NCBI RefSeq assembly: GCF_003992725.1
Contig: NZ_RZNF01000003.1
Coordinates: 186,001 to 250,000 of the forward strand
Direction: 5' to 3'
Length of the DNA stretch: 64,000 bases
Origin: Rhodomicrobium lacus
GTDB lineage: Bacteria; Pseudomonadota; Alphaproteobacteria; Rhizobiales; Rhodomicrobiaceae
Positions 41,548 through 52,991 of this stretch are shown one piece after another. A model generated the notes under the pieces. That model was given only the letters and a program-made list of their open reading frames with translations. It did not search any database and was not told the DNA's origin. The position numbers were made by a program, and so were the translations under genes. How positions within the stretch are numbered: position 1 is the first letter of the stretch; every line of letters begins with the position of its first letter.

Positions 41548-41935
41548 CGATCTCTACGGGCCTTCGCCACCTGCTGCCCGCATCTCGCGCCCTGTTCGCT
41601 GTCGCCGAGCCTTGCCGAGCCAAGCGTAAAGCGCCGGAAGCACGACGAGCGTCAGAAGCGTCGCGTCGAAATAGAGTCGGGCTTCGCTCGACACCGAGGC
41701 GCATGGCCTTTCGCGCGCCACCGCCGCTCCGGCACCTGCTTGCGCGCGAAATAAACATCCGTCCGGTCGCTGAAACGGCGGTCACCTGCGAGAGGCCATG
41801 GCGCGAAAGCGACCGGGTGTATTTGAGCCCCGGCGTGCCATCGAGCGCGGTCTCGCTGGCGGCCGCAAGCGTCGCGATCTGCACGTGCTTTTTGGTGATG
41901 TCGGGGACGGCAACTCGCACGTCATGGAGGCGGTC
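41548..41935 (-). pseudogene. Decayed CzcA-type heavy-metal RND efflux pump
   Basis: Read leftwards, the first part encodes VAVPDITKKHVQI, then TPGLKYTRSLSRHGLSQVTAV, which is the N-terminal periplasmic region of CzcA/CusA proteins. One base is missing after QVTAV; the next frame continues with SDRTDVYFARKQVPER. After a junction near 41700-41740 the frame reads FDATLLTLVVLPALYAWLGKAR and stops at 41554, which is the C-terminal helix of the same family. About 900 internal codons are lost. There is no functional product. Confidence 0.75.
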
Positions 41936-42001
41936 GCGACCTCGGCGACCGCAAGGACATGGCTCTGAGTTCGTTGATGCTGGTGGAGGCTCGGAACGGC
42001 C

Positions 42002-44208
<2,207 letters not shown>

Positions 44209-44973
44209 ATGTCTGCACCTGTAGAAGAATTGGATCGTCCGACCGAGCGAAAAAAGCTCGCCGAGGCGCTGAATAACGCTTTGTTCTCCATCGAGGACTT
44301 GCCGACACGTATCGCCGCGATTGAAAATTCTATCGATGGCCGAATTTTATTCTCAACCAGCCTCGGCATTGAGGATCAAGTCCTTCTTCACGCTATCGCC
44401 AAGGCGCGGTCTCGTATCGAGGCATTCACACTCGATACCGGCCGGCATTTCCCCGAGACTTACGATATCCTTTCGCGCAGCGAGCGCGTTTTCGGCACCC
44501 GTATCCGCGTCGTATTTCCCGATGCTGGCGACGTCGAGGAACTTGTCGCGCGCGATGGCATTTTCGGCTTCCGTTATTCGGTCGACCAGCGCAAGGCGTG
44601 CTGTGACGCTCGCAAGGTGCTGCCTCTTCAGCGCGCGCTCGAAAACGCGGCCGGGTGGGTGACGGGCGTTCGCCGCGAGCAGTCCACGACGCGGGGCGAA
44701 ACGCCGTTCGCCGCGTTCGACGGACAGCAGAACCTGATCAAGATCAACCCGATCGCCGACTGGACGCTCGAACGGGTGGAAGCCTACGTCGCAGAGCACA
44801 ACGTGCCGGTGAATGCGCTTCATGCGCACGGTTTCCCGTCCATCGGGTGCCAGCCTTGCACGCGCGCCATCGAGCCGGGAGAAGACATCCGCGCCGGCCG
44901 CTGGTGGTGGGAAGACGAAAACCGCAAGGAATGCGGTCTGCACAACCGACCTGGCGGGTCGAGAAATCTTTAA
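44209..44973 (+). CDS. cysH: Adenylyl-sulfate (APS) reductase, assimilatory
   Basis: A 254-residue thioredoxin-dependent reductase that turns activated sulfate into sulfite. It contains the [4Fe-4S] ligands Cys131-Cys132 and Cys214/Cys217 ([10 protein letters not shown]), which mark APS rather than PAPS reductases, and the catalytic C-terminal Cys242 in ECGLH. The PP-loop region is [14 protein letters not shown]. There is no cysC kinase fused to cysN in this operon, which agrees with a direct APS route. The ATG at 44209 lacks a strong ribosome-binding site. Confidence 0.92.
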   Translation: MSAPVEELDRPTERKKLAEALNNALFSIEDLPTRIAAIENSIDGRILFSTSLGIEDQVLLHAIAKARSRIEAFTLDTGRHFPETYDILSRSERVFGTRIRVVFPDAGDVEELVARDGIFGFRYSVDQRKACCDARKVLPLQRALENAAGWVTGVRREQSTTRGETPFAAFDGQQNLIKINPIADWTLERVEAYVAEHNVPVNALHAHGFPSIGCQPCTRAIEPGEDIRAGRWWWEDENRKECGLHNRPGGSRNL

Positions 44974-44998
44974 TTCGCTTCGAGAGACCTTCAGCCCG

Positions 44999-45904
44999 AT
45001 GACCAAACCTCTATCCCATCTCGACCTGCTCGAAGCGGAAAGCATCGCGATCCTTCGCGAATCTGCCGCGCAGTTCAAGAAGCTCGTCTTCCTCTACTCG
45101 GCGGGCAAGGATTCGACCGCGCTGCTTCATCTCGCACGCAAGGCATTCTGGCCGCAGAAGCCGCCCTTCCCGCTGCTCCACGTCGATACGACCTGGGAAT
45201 TCAAGGAAGTGATCGAGTTTCGCGACCGTAGCGCCGAGCGCTTCGGCTTCGATCTTCTCGTGCATATCAACGAGGACGGCGTCGCGCGCAACATCAACCC
45301 CGTCGACTATTCACCCTCGGTCTACACCGACGTGATGAAAACGGTCGCGCTCCGTCAGGCGCTCGACAAATACGGCTTCGACGCGGCCATCGGCGGCGCG
45401 CGCCGCGACGAGGAAGCGAGCCGCGCCAAGGAGCGTGTCTTTTCACTCCGCTCGCCCGGCTATCGCTGGGATCCCCGCAAGCAGCGCCCCGAAATGTGGA
45501 ACATCCTCAATGGCCGTCTCGGTCAGGGAGAGACGATGCGCATTTTCCCGCTGTCGAACTGGACCGAAAAGGACGTATGGCGCTACGTCGCCCGCGAGAA
45601 GCTCGATGTCGTGCCGCTCTACTTCGCAAAGGAGCGCCCCGCGATCGAGCGCGACGGGCAGGTTTTCGTCATCAACGACGATCGGCCTTTCCTGAAGCCG
45701 GGTGAAACGCCGCGCCTCATCAAGACGCGCTTCCGCACGCTCGGCTGCTGGCCCGTGACCGCAGCCGACAAGTCGGAAGCGTCCGATATCGATGCCGTTC
45801 TCGACGAAGTTCTGAATGCGCGCAATTCCGAGCGTCAGGGCCGCCTCATCGATCACGACGCAGTCGGCGCGATGGAGCGCAAGAAGGAAGAGGGATACTT
45901 CTGA
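44999..45904 (+). CDS. cysD: Sulfate adenylyltransferase subunit 2
   Basis: A 301-residue PP-loop ATP pyrophosphatase (SAGKDST motif, about residues 34-40) that forms APS from sulfate and ATP together with CysN. The sequence follows the family closely: [48 protein letters not shown] and the final EKKEEGYF-like RKKEEGYF. It begins 25 bases after cysH and its stop shares one base with the cysN ATG (TGATG), so translation is coupled. Confidence 0.96.
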   Translation: MTKPLSHLDLLEAESIAILRESAAQFKKLVFLYSAGKDSTALLHLARKAFWPQKPPFPLLHVDTTWEFKEVIEFRDRSAERFGFDLLVHINEDGVARNINPVDYSPSVYTDVMKTVALRQALDKYGFDAAIGGARRDEEASRAKERVFSLRSPGYRWDPRKQRPEMWNILNGRLGQGETMRIFPLSNWTEKDVWRYVAREKLDVVPLYFAKERPAIERDGQVFVINDDRPFLKPGETPRLIKTRFRTLGCWPVTAADKSEASDIDAVLDEVLNARNSERQGRLIDHDAVGAMERKKEEGYF

Positions 45905-47418
45905 TGCGCCTGGACACATCCGATGCGTTTGCCGGCGCCGAGCCGGCTTCAGAAACAGAAGCCTACAGGAAGCCTCCCGTGACAGAGCGCAAGACAGCCC
46001 AGGAATTGAACGGCATCGTCCGCCTTCTGACTTGCGGTTCCGTGGATGACGGCAAGTCCACGTTGATCGGCCGCCTTCTGTGGGATGCCTCGCCGCTTTA
46101 CGACGATCAACGCGAGAAGCTCCTCAAGGAGACCGCGAGCCTCCACGGCGCGAGCCGCCCCGACTTCAGCCGCCTTGTGGACGGGCTCGTCGCAGAGCAG
46201 GAGCAGGGCATCACCATCGACATCGCCTGGCACTATTTCGACACGCCGCATCGCCGCGTCGTCATCATCGACTCGCCGGGTCATGAGCAATACACCCGCA
46301 ACATGGCGACAGGCGCTTCGCATGCCGATGTCGCCGTGCTGCTCGTCGACGCGCAGGCAGGCGTCAAGCGGCAGACGCGCCGCCATCTGGCGATCCTCGA
46401 CCTCGCGGGCGTTCGCAAGGTCGTGCTCGCCGTCAACAAGATGGATCTGATCGACTGGAACAAGGAGCGCTTCGACGCCATTGTCGACGACTTCGCGGGT
46501 TCCGTGGCGCGCTTCCCGAGGCTGTCCTGGATTGCGATCCCGGTTTCGGCGCTGAACGGCGACAACGTGGCGACGCGCTCGCAGGCGATGAAATGGTACA
46601 AGGGGCCGACATTCGTCGAGCACCTCGAAACAGTCGGTTCCCGCGCGGACAACGCACACGAGTCGTTTCGCATGCCGGTGCAGCTTGTGTTGCGCGACGG
46701 CAAGGGCTTTCGCGGTTTTGCCGGCCGCATCACGGCGGGGACGATCCATGTCGGAGACGCCGTCTCCGATGCGCTCTCCGGCCGATCGAGTACCATTGCC
46801 AGCATCCGTACGATGGACGGGGATCTGGAGGCAGCGCGCAGCGGCCAATCCGTGGTGATCGAACTTGCCGATCATATCGATGTCAGCCGGGGCAGTGTGC
46901 TGACAACCGAAAAGGGCGAGGTACGGACAGGGCGCAGGCTCGAAGCGCGCATCGTCTGGCTCGCTAACGAGGCCTATTCCCCGACGCAGGGCTATCTGCT
47001 GCGAACTCCCACGGACATGGTTCCGGTCGCATCGCTGAAGATTCTCGGCCGCCTTGACCTCGACACGCTGGAATTGAACGAAGCCGCGACACTTGAACCG
47101 AACGACATCGCCAAGGTGCAGGTCGATCTCGCGCGGGCCGTTGCCGCCGATCGCTTCACGGACCATCGCGGTACGGGCGCATTCGTGCTCGTCGACGCGG
47201 TGACCGGCGCTGCCGTGGCCGGCGGCGTCATCCGCGAAGTGAGCGCGGGCGTTGCGGCAGACAAGGGCGCGTTCCTGCTGTCGAGCGAGCTGTTGTGGCG
47301 CGGTCTCTGCTCCGACCTTGCCAACACCGAGGACGCGGAAGGCGAGTTCCGCCGCCGCGCGAACGAGGTGGCGATCATCCTGCGCGCGGCGGGAGTTTCC
47401 GTGGAGTTTGCGGCATAA
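45904..47418 (+). CDS. cysN: Sulfate adenylyltransferase subunit 1 (GTPase)
   Basis: A 504-residue EF-Tu-like GTPase that energises the CysD reaction. G1 is GSVDDGKSTLIG, G3 DSPGHEQY, and G4 VNKMDLIDW; beta-barrel domains follow. The length shows it is CysN alone and not the CysNC fusion with APS kinase. The protein has a roughly 30-residue N-terminal extension before the G domain. It ends the cysHDN operon, and a 12-bp perfect hairpin lies 45 bases later. Confidence 0.95.
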   Translation: MRLDTSDAFAGAEPASETEAYRKPPVTERKTAQELNGIVRLLTCGSVDDGKSTLIGRLLWDASPLYDDQREKLLKETASLHGASRPDFSRLVDGLVAEQEQGITIDIAWHYFDTPHRRVVIIDSPGHEQYTRNMATGASHADVAVLLVDAQAGVKRQTRRHLAILDLAGVRKVVLAVNKMDLIDWNKERFDAIVDDFAGSVARFPRLSWIAIPVSALNGDNVATRSQAMKWYKGPTFVEHLETVGSRADNAHESFRMPVQLVLRDGKGFRGFAGRITAGTIHVGDAVSDALSGRSSTIASIRTMDGDLEAARSGQSVVIELADHIDVSRGSVLTTEKGEVRTGRRLEARIVWLANEAYSPTQGYLLRTPTDMVPVASLKILGRLDLDTLELNEAATLEPNDIAKVQVDLARAVAADRFTDHRGTGAFVLVDAVTGAAVAGGVIREVSAGVAADKGAFLLSSELLWRGLCSDLANTEDAEGEFRRRANEVAIILRAAGVSVEFAA

Positions 47419-47463
47419 GCAAGGGCCGCACATCATCTTCAAGGGAACGCATTTGTTGGACCC

Positions 47464-47493
47464 TTCGCCCGGAATTGAAGCATTCCGGGCGAA
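47464..47493 (+). terminator. Hairpin after cysHDN
   Basis: Perfect 12-base arms TTCGCCCGGAAT / ATTCCGGGCGAA enclose TGAAGC. It has no T-run but the position, 45 bases after the operon, suggests transcription termination or mRNA end protection. Confidence 0.6.
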
Positions 47494-47609
47494 AGGATCG
47501 ATAGCTTTTGCTCGGCGTCGTCCGCAAATCGGGCACCGGCTCGACGGCGTCCATTTCATGCGTCGATCGGGGTGCGAGAATCGGGTCCGATTTCACGCAC
47601 GCTGATTCC

Positions 47610-47693
47610 GATCGATTGGTTCGCCGCAATCGGATCGGCAAACTTCTCAAAGTAACGAGGCGGATTCACCGATCAGGTTGATTCAACCTGATC
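47610..47693. repeat. Two GATC-palindromes, copies 2 and 3 of the family
   Basis: The first (47610-47636) has arms GATCGATTG / CAATCGGATC, and the second (47671-47693) GATCAGGTTGA / TCAACCTGATC, perfect around one T. They match the elements at 229-251 and 52016-52040 and are located between the convergent cysN and yjhX-like genes. Confidence 0.6.
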
Positions 47694-47702
47694 GGCTCCG
47701 GC

Positions 47703-47957
47703 TTAACGATTATCCGGCTGAGAGCGAACGGCCGACAGCCCCAACGCGGAGATTCGATAGGGCCGCCCGGCCACGGACTGAATAAGGCCACGGCGACGCA
47801 GTTTATTGAAGACGTCGAGTGAGCAATCGACAAGACGATACCCGTCGCGGGTGATGCACTCGACCGAGATTATGGATTTGCCGTTTCGGACGTGACGAAT
47901 ATATCCGCCTTGTGCCAAGGCGTGCAGCGTCCGCTGCTCGTATTTCGAGATATTCAT
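47703..47957 (-). CDS. yjhX: YjhX-family toxin (UPF0386)
   Basis: An 84-residue protein matching the YjhX/UPF0386 family end to end: [26 protein letters not shown], then [25 protein letters not shown] and [18 protein letters not shown]. coli YjhX is described as a toxin paired with YjhQ, an acetyltransferase-like protein. No yjhQ-like gene is present here, so this copy is an orphan or has another partner elsewhere. The start at 47957 is set by family length; an upstream in-frame extension has no similarity. Confidence 0.85.
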   Translation of the reverse strand: MNISKYEQRTLHALAQGGYIRHVRNGKSIISVECITRDGYRLVDCSLDVFNKLRRRGLIQSVAGRPYRISALGLSAVRSQPDNR

Positions 47958-48263
47958 TGGAAGACTCGATGCAAAGACCGCAATAGCCCGCCGCGCCAGG
48001 ACTGCAAAAGCAGCCCGACTATTTCGGCAAGCGCTTGATGTTCGCTTCAGCGCGAACAATCAGCGGCCTGTGACAATCTCCAGCATCCAGCCTCCATGAG
48101 AGGCAGGCATTAAGCCTCCGATATGGATGGAAGTCAATTCGGTACGGAGATTTGCATCTACCGGCTTTGCGGATTTCTCACCACGGAAGAACCCGCATGA
48201 TCGCCGTGCGTCGTTCTCTCGGAAAATGCATGTGGAAGACGGATGTCTGGAACGAGTATGCGC
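47958..48263. other. Intergenic region, yjhX to lrp
   Basis: About 306 bases. It should carry the yjhX promoter; a small hairpin (GCCTC/GAGGC near 48088-48102) may end the leftward lrp transcript. No gene is recognised. Confidence 0.4.
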
Positions 48264-48764
48264 TTATTCGATCGCGGCGCCGGGCTCGCTTTTTGCCGTC
48301 TTGATCGTGAAGGACGTCTTCACCGAGCTGACATTGGGCGCCGCGGTCAATTCACGGATGATGAAGTTCTGGAAGGTCACGAGGTCGGGCGCGACGCATT
48401 TCAGCAAGAAATCGGTGTCGCCCGAGAGCATGAACGCTTCCCGCACGATTTCCCACTGGCGAATGCGGGCCTCGAAGGCTGAAAGATCGGCCTCCGACTG
48501 GCTTTCAAGACGCACGAAGGCAAAGGCCGTCAGATGAAAACCAAGGCGCGGAAGATTGAAAACGGCATGATAACCGGCGATGATGCCGGAGCGTTCCAGC
48601 TCCCGAACGCGCCTGAGACACGGTGGAGCGGAGAGTCCGACCCTGGCAGCCAGTTCGACATTGGTTATGCGACCGTCCCTTTGCAACTCGGCAAGGATCT
48701 TCCAATCGGTCGCATCGAGTTTCGTTGGAATAGTCGAGTCATCCAGTGTTCGCACCGACGCCAT
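48264..48764 (-). CDS. Lrp/AsnC-family transcriptional regulator
   Basis: A 166-residue regulator with an N-terminal HTH (LDATDWKILAELQRDGRITNVELAARVGLSAPPCLRRVRELERSGIIAGYHA) and a C-terminal RAM ligand domain (FVRLESQSEADLSAFEARIRQWEIVREAFMLSGDTDFLLKCVAPDL). It is divergent from trxB. The same arrangement, an lrp gene next to trxB and an lsrB-type LysR gene, is known from Sinorhizobium (lrp3-trxB-lsrB region). The ligand is probably an amino acid. Confidence 0.92.
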   Translation of the reverse strand: MASVRTLDDSTIPTKLDATDWKILAELQRDGRITNVELAARVGLSAPPCLRRVRELERSGIIAGYHAVFNLPRLGFHLTAFAFVRLESQSEADLSAFEARIRQWEIVREAFMLSGDTDFLLKCVAPDLVTFQNFIIRELTAAPNVSSVKTSFTIKTAKSEPGAAIE

Positions 48765-48991
48765 TGGGATTCCCTCGGGCTGTTGGCCAATCCCGCCCAG
48801 CAGGATATGTGGTGGCTGCTCTGTTGCAACGCAACAGTTTTTGATCTCAACGTTGGCGCAGCAGCAAAAATGTCAGCGGCAGTTTCGCGTTTGGTCCCGT
48901 CAGCACGGGCTTGACCGAATCGCCTTGGCAGCGGACGCCCCAGCGCCTATTTTGCGATGCGAAATGCTAATTCAGAAGGGATGAGCTTGCA

Positions 48992-49954
48992 ATGGCGGCA
49001 CGTCATCACAGGGTGATCATTGTCGGGTCGGGTCCTGCGGGATACACTGCGGCGATCTATGCGGCTCGCGCCATGCTGAAGCCGCTCCTGATCGAGGGCA
49101 TGCAGCCCGGCGGCCAGCTCACCACCACGACCGAGGTCGAGAATTATCCGGGCTTCGCCGAGCCGATCCAGGGGCCTTGGCTCATGGAGCAGATGCGGGC
49201 GCAGGCATTGCATGTCGGCGCGGAGATCGTCCAGGATCTGATTACGTCGGTCGACTTTTCGCGTCTTCCGCTCGTGCTCAACGGCGACAGCGGCGCAACC
49301 TATCGCGCGGAATCCGTCATCATATCGACGGGCGCCCAGGCCCGCTGGCTCGGCATTCCGAGCGAACAGGATTTTCGCGGCTACGGCGTGTCGGCCTGCG
49401 CCACATGCGACGGCTTCTTCTATCGGGGCAAGGATGTGCTCGTGATCGGCGGCGGCAACACGGCGGTAGAAGAAGCGCTGTTCCTCACGAAGTTTGCGAA
49501 GAGCGTCACCGTGGCGCATCGCCGCGATTCCTTCCGCGCCGAGAAGATCCTCCAGACGCGCTTGTTCTCGAACCCGAAAGTCAAGGTGCTCTGGAACACC
49601 GTGCTCGACAAGGTGGTGGGCAACGACAACCCCAAGGCGGTGACAGGCGCGCGACTTCGCGATACGGTAACGGATGAGGTAACGCTGTTGCCGGTGGATG
49701 GAATATTCATCGCAATCGGCCATGCTCCGGCGACGGAAATATTCAAGGGACAGCTCGATACCACGTCCGGCGGGTATCTCGTCACGGCAGCGAAGTCGAC
49801 CGCCACGAATATCGCCGGCGTTTTCGCGGCGGGCGACGTGACGGACGACACCTATCGCCAGGCCGTGACAGCGGCGGGCATGGGGTGCATGGCCGCTCTG
49901 GACGCGGAGCGTTATCTCGCGAGTTTGGAAACACTTGCGCAGGCGGCCGAGTAA
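48992..49954 (+). CDS. trxB: Thioredoxin reductase (NADPH)
   Basis: A 320-residue flavoprotein that passes electrons from NADPH to thioredoxin. The N-terminal FAD motif is VIIVGSGPAGYTAAIYAARA, the redox pair Cys136/Cys139 in SACATCDGFF, the NADPH motif VIGGGNTAVEEALFLTKFA, and the C-terminal FAD part GVFAAGDVTDDTYRQAVTAAGMGCMAAL. GGGATGAG lies upstream of the ATG. It would also supply reduced thioredoxin for CysH. A LysR gene follows after 37 bases. Confidence 0.97.
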   Translation: MAARHHRVIIVGSGPAGYTAAIYAARAMLKPLLIEGMQPGGQLTTTTEVENYPGFAEPIQGPWLMEQMRAQALHVGAEIVQDLITSVDFSRLPLVLNGDSGATYRAESVIISTGAQARWLGIPSEQDFRGYGVSACATCDGFFYRGKDVLVIGGGNTAVEEALFLTKFAKSVTVAHRRDSFRAEKILQTRLFSNPKVKVLWNTVLDKVVGNDNPKAVTGARLRDTVTDEVTLLPVDGIFIAIGHAPATEIFKGQLDTTSGGYLVTAAKSTATNIAGVFAAGDVTDDTYRQAVTAAGMGCMAALDAERYLASLETLAQAAE

Positions 49955-49991
49955 GGCCGCGCGGCGCGTATAAAAGGGCCCGGCACTCCGC

Positions 49992-50882
49992 ATGGATTGG
50001 GACAAGCTCAGGATTTTTCACGCCGCGGCGGAGGCTGGAAGCTTCACGCATGCGGGCGAGACGCTGGCAATCAGCCAGTCCGCCGTGAGCCGGCATATCG
50101 CCTCGCTCGAACGCGATCTCAACGTGCCGCTGTTCCACCGTCACGCGCGCGGCCTTGTCCTCACCGAGCAGGGCGAACTTCTCTATCGCACGGCGCAGGA
50201 GGTGTTCTCGAAGCTCGCCACGACGCAAATCCTGCTCGCCGACAGCCGGGGCAAGCCGAACGGCCAGTTGAAGGTCACGACGACCATGGCGCTCGGCACG
50301 GGCTGGCTCACACCCCGCCTCAACGAGTTCATGAAGCTCTATCCGGACATTCAGCTTCAGCTCATCCTTGATGACGAAACGCTGAATCTCACCATGCGCG
50401 AGGCCGATGTCGCCATCTGGTTTGGCCCGCCGTCCCAGCAGGATCTCGTTCGGCGCAAGCTGTTCACCGTGCATTTCCACGTCTACGCCTCGGTGGACTA
50501 TGTGAAACGGAACGGACGGCCGCGCAATCTGGAAGACCTGGATCGCCATCGCATCCTGACCTATGGAGGCGTGCTGCCCAGCCCCTTCAAGGAGATGAAC
50601 TGGCTTGAAACAGCAGGCCGCGACGGCCGCACCCTGCGAGAGCCATCGGTGCGCATCAACAGCCTTCTTGCGCTGCGCGAAGCCGTGTTGCAGAGCGTCG
50701 GCATTGCGGTGTTGCCGGACTATCTTGCGAAAGATCATCCGCGTCTCGTCAATGTCCTGGAAGAGGCCGAGATGCCGATCTTCGATACCTACTTCGTCTA
50801 TCCCGCCGACCTCAAGGACACCAAACGCGTGAACGCGTTCCGCGACTTCCTTGTCGAGAAGTCGCGCGAGTGGTCTTTCTAG
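49992..50882 (+). CDS. LysR-family regulator, LsrB/VtlR-like
   Basis: A 296-residue LysR protein with the HTH MDWDKLRIFHAAAEAGSFTHAGETLAISQSAVSRHIASLERDLNVPLFHRHARGLVLTEQG. The location directly after trxB and the sequence style match LsrB of Sinorhizobium and VtlR of Brucella/Agrobacterium, regulators of envelope, redox and small-RNA genes. The effector domain spans about 90-290. Its TAG stop is the first triplet of repeat copy 2. Function beyond LysR is inferred from synteny. Confidence 0.88.
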   Translation: MDWDKLRIFHAAAEAGSFTHAGETLAISQSAVSRHIASLERDLNVPLFHRHARGLVLTEQGELLYRTAQEVFSKLATTQILLADSRGKPNGQLKVTTTMALGTGWLTPRLNEFMKLYPDIQLQLILDDETLNLTMREADVAIWFGPPSQQDLVRRKLFTVHFHVYASVDYVKRNGRPRNLEDLDRHRILTYGGVLPSPFKEMNWLETAGRDGRTLREPSVRINSLLALREAVLQSVGIAVLPDYLAKDHPRLVNVLEEAEMPIFDTYFVYPADLKDTKRVNAFRDFLVEKSREWSF

Positions 50883-51055
50883 CGGTCCAATTCCGACATT
50901 TGCATCCGTTTGCAGCACGCTTGCGAGCAAATGTCAGGATCGAAAGGACTTCCGGCGATACTATGATTTGGTGGAGCTTTTAAGTTTGATATTTGAGCGA
51001 GAGCCGCAGCAGCAAGCGGGACTCAAACGGCAAAGTCGCTCCGCTGGCGTTGCCG
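50880..51055. repeat. Composite palindromic repeat, copy 2 (unit A plus decayed unit B)
   Basis: Unit A (50880-50950) keeps TAGCGGTCC and the inner arm around GACATTTGC / GCAAATGTC. Unit B follows from about 50970 (TGGTGGAGCTTTTAAGTTTGA), but its right arm is degenerate after GGGACTCAAA. It begins at the stop codon of the LysR gene. Confidence 0.8.
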
Positions 51056-51309
51056 AAGACGCCGGTTCCACCCGTCCGGCCCTTCGATAGGGCTGATGCT
51101 TTTTAGCCACAGATGTGGTCGAACAGTCCGCGCTTCCCCATGAAGCGTCTTGCGCGGTCTTCGCTCCAGCGGCCGCGATCCTTTACAATTTATGAGTAGC
51201 GTTGATTCGCGTCGCTTCCCGCGATGCGGGCGATGACAGTCCTGCGTAGAGCACTTTCCGAATCCGAAGGGTCGTTTCCTCGGGTTGATCTGGCTGTACG
51301 AGGCGAAGC
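51056..51309. other. Intergenic region before the DUF937 gene
   Basis: With the repeat, 427 bases lie between two rightward genes. The second half has no gene. It likely carries the promoter of 51310. Confidence 0.35.
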
Positions 51310-51948
51310 ATGAAGCTTTTTCATATTATAGCAAACGCTCAGAACATGCGGGCGTTCAGCAATATGGGGCAGGTATTCGGCTTCAGCGACGAGATCATGG
51401 CGCAAACCGTCCGCTACTTCATTCCCCCGATCTCCAAGGCCATCGAAAAGCGTTCGCAGACGCCCGAGGGAGTGATCTCGCTCCTTGAGTTGCTTGGCTC
51501 GCGCCGCTACGACCGCTTCCTCGACGACCCTCGCATTTTCGGTCACCCGCAGATCGCGAAGGAGGGGCAGCGCCTGCTCGAATTCCTGTTCGAGCGCGAG
51601 GCGAGGCTTCAGAAGATTGTCGAAAACCGCGCGCGCGTGCTGCCGGTCGATGCCGCCACGCTCCGGCGTCTGTTTCCATTCATCGCCGTGTTGGTGATGG
51701 GCGCGGTAGAGGTTCGCACGCGGCGGCCCCTCGGCGTCATCCTGCATCGCGTGGCGAAGGGCGAGACCGACGACCGCGCCATCGCCAACCCGTTCATTGC
51801 GCTCGCCCAGCATCTGCGCAAGCAGGAGAAGCAGGAGCGCGACGGCCGCAGACGCCGCCTTTTCTCGTTCTTCGGCGTCACGCAACCATCGCCCCAGCCT
51901 GCGAAGGCTCAGGCGGGCGCGGCAGGCGGCTTGTTCGAATCGGCGTGA
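51310..51948 (+). CDS. DUF937-domain protein
   Basis: A 212-residue cytoplasmic protein. The DUF937 core is visible as FSDEIMAQTVRYFIPPISKAIEKRSQTPEGVISLLELLGSRRYDRFLDDPRIF, followed by helical segments (RLLEFLFEREARLQKIVENRARVLPVDAATLRRLFPFIAVLVMGAVE). The last 40 residues are Lys/Arg- and Ala-rich. No enzymatic motif is present and the family's role is unknown. It is convergent with pqqB; the palindrome at 52016-52040 lies between them. Confidence 0.8.
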   Translation: MKLFHIIANAQNMRAFSNMGQVFGFSDEIMAQTVRYFIPPISKAIEKRSQTPEGVISLLELLGSRRYDRFLDDPRIFGHPQIAKEGQRLLEFLFEREARLQKIVENRARVLPVDAATLRRLFPFIAVLVMGAVEVRTRRPLGVILHRVAKGETDDRAIANPFIALAQHLRKQEKQERDGRRRRLFSFFGVTQPSPQPAKAQAGAAGGLFESA

Positions 51949-52015
51949 AGCTCGCGCGACGCTGTGAAGCCTAAATCGGCCCCGGAGCGCAATCCACACT
52001 TTCAGAGCCCGAGCC

Positions 52016-52040
52016 GATCTGATTGAAACACAATCGGATC
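52016..52040. repeat. Palindrome, GATCnGATTG family, copy 4
   Basis: Arms GATCTGATTG / CAATCGGATC with one mismatch enclose AAACA, in the convergent gap between the DUF937 gene and pqqB. It may be a bidirectional terminator and is related to the elements at 229-251 and 47610-47693. Confidence 0.55.
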
Positions 52041-52075
52041 GGTAAACGGTTTCATCTTGAAGTTCGGATCCGGCT

Positions 52076-52984
52076 CTAAAGTGTGAAGCTCATTCCGTCG
52101 GCGGCAATATCCCAACCGGCTTCGCGAACCATCATCGCGGCGGAGCTGTTCGGGTCGAGAATGGGATTCGTTGTGTTGATATGGATGTAGATCTTGCGCT
52201 TGATCTTTGAGCGGCTGAACGCGTCGAGCGAGCCGTTCGGCCCCATGATGGGCACATGCCCCATGCGGCGCCCGGTCTTCTCCCCCACCCCCGCATCGCG
52301 CAGTTCGCCGTCATTATAAACGGTCCCATCGAAGAAGAGACAGGCTGCGCCGCCAACTCGGTCCAGCAGATCCTCGTCGATGGAGGCGCAACCCGGGATG
52401 TGGAAAAGCGTGGCGCCTTCTCGGTCGGTTATTCGCAGACCGATATTTTCCCCCGTGATCAGTCCCGTCTCTGGAGTTTCGCCACCTTGCTCATGATAGA
52501 GCGGGATCTTGCCCGGCACCGCGAAGGGCTCGAACGTCAGCCCATCGAGCGGCGTCACCTTTTCTCCCGGCCTGACAGCGATGCGTTCCACGAGATCCAG
52601 CGCCAGCACGTCGAAGATGCGGTTTTCGCCGACGATCGCGAGCACAGCTTCCGATGCATACAGCCGGAGCGGCTGACGTTCCCGCAGGGTGAGTAATCCG
52701 GCAATGGCATCGACGTCGGCATTGGTGAGGAAAATTGCCTCAATGGGCGAATTGCGAACCGAGCCGCGCCGCCGGGGCCACAGCTCGCGATTATCGAGGA
52801 TCTGCGTGCGCAAATCGGGAGAGGTGTTGACGATGACGAAGCGTTCGCCGTCCGGCGAGACGGCGAGACTTGACTGGGTTCGCCGAAGCGCCGGATCGTC
52901 CCACGCGAGGCGGGAAATGCGGGCATTGCAGTTCCACTGCGGGAAGCCGCCGCCCGCCGCCGATCCAAGCACCTTGACGAACAC
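52076..52984 (-). CDS. pqqB: PQQ biosynthesis protein PqqB
   Basis: A 302-residue metallo-beta-lactamase-fold protein proposed to hydroxylate the tyrosine of the PqqA-derived Glu-Tyr intermediate. The N-terminal KVLGSAAGGGFPQWNCNARISR is diagnostic, followed by FLTNADVDAIAGLLTLRE and KRKIYIHINTTNPIL. It starts with GTG at 52984, with GGGAG overlapping the end of pqqA. PqqC, PqqD and PqqE are not downstream: the next gene is convergent. They must be elsewhere for PQQ to be made. Confidence 0.94.
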   Translation of the reverse strand: MFVKVLGSAAGGGFPQWNCNARISRLAWDDPALRRTQSSLAVSPDGERFVIVNTSPDLRTQILDNRELWPRRRGSVRNSPIEAIFLTNADVDAIAGLLTLRERQPLRLYASEAVLAIVGENRIFDVLALDLVERIAVRPGEKVTPLDGLTFEPFAVPGKIPLYHEQGGETPETGLITGENIGLRITDREGATLFHIPGCASIDEDLLDRVGGAACLFFDGTVYNDGELRDAGVGEKTGRRMGHVPIMGPNGSLDAFSRSKIKRKIYIHINTTNPILDPNSSAAMMVREAGWDIAADGMSFTL

Positions 52985-52991
52985 GACCGGA

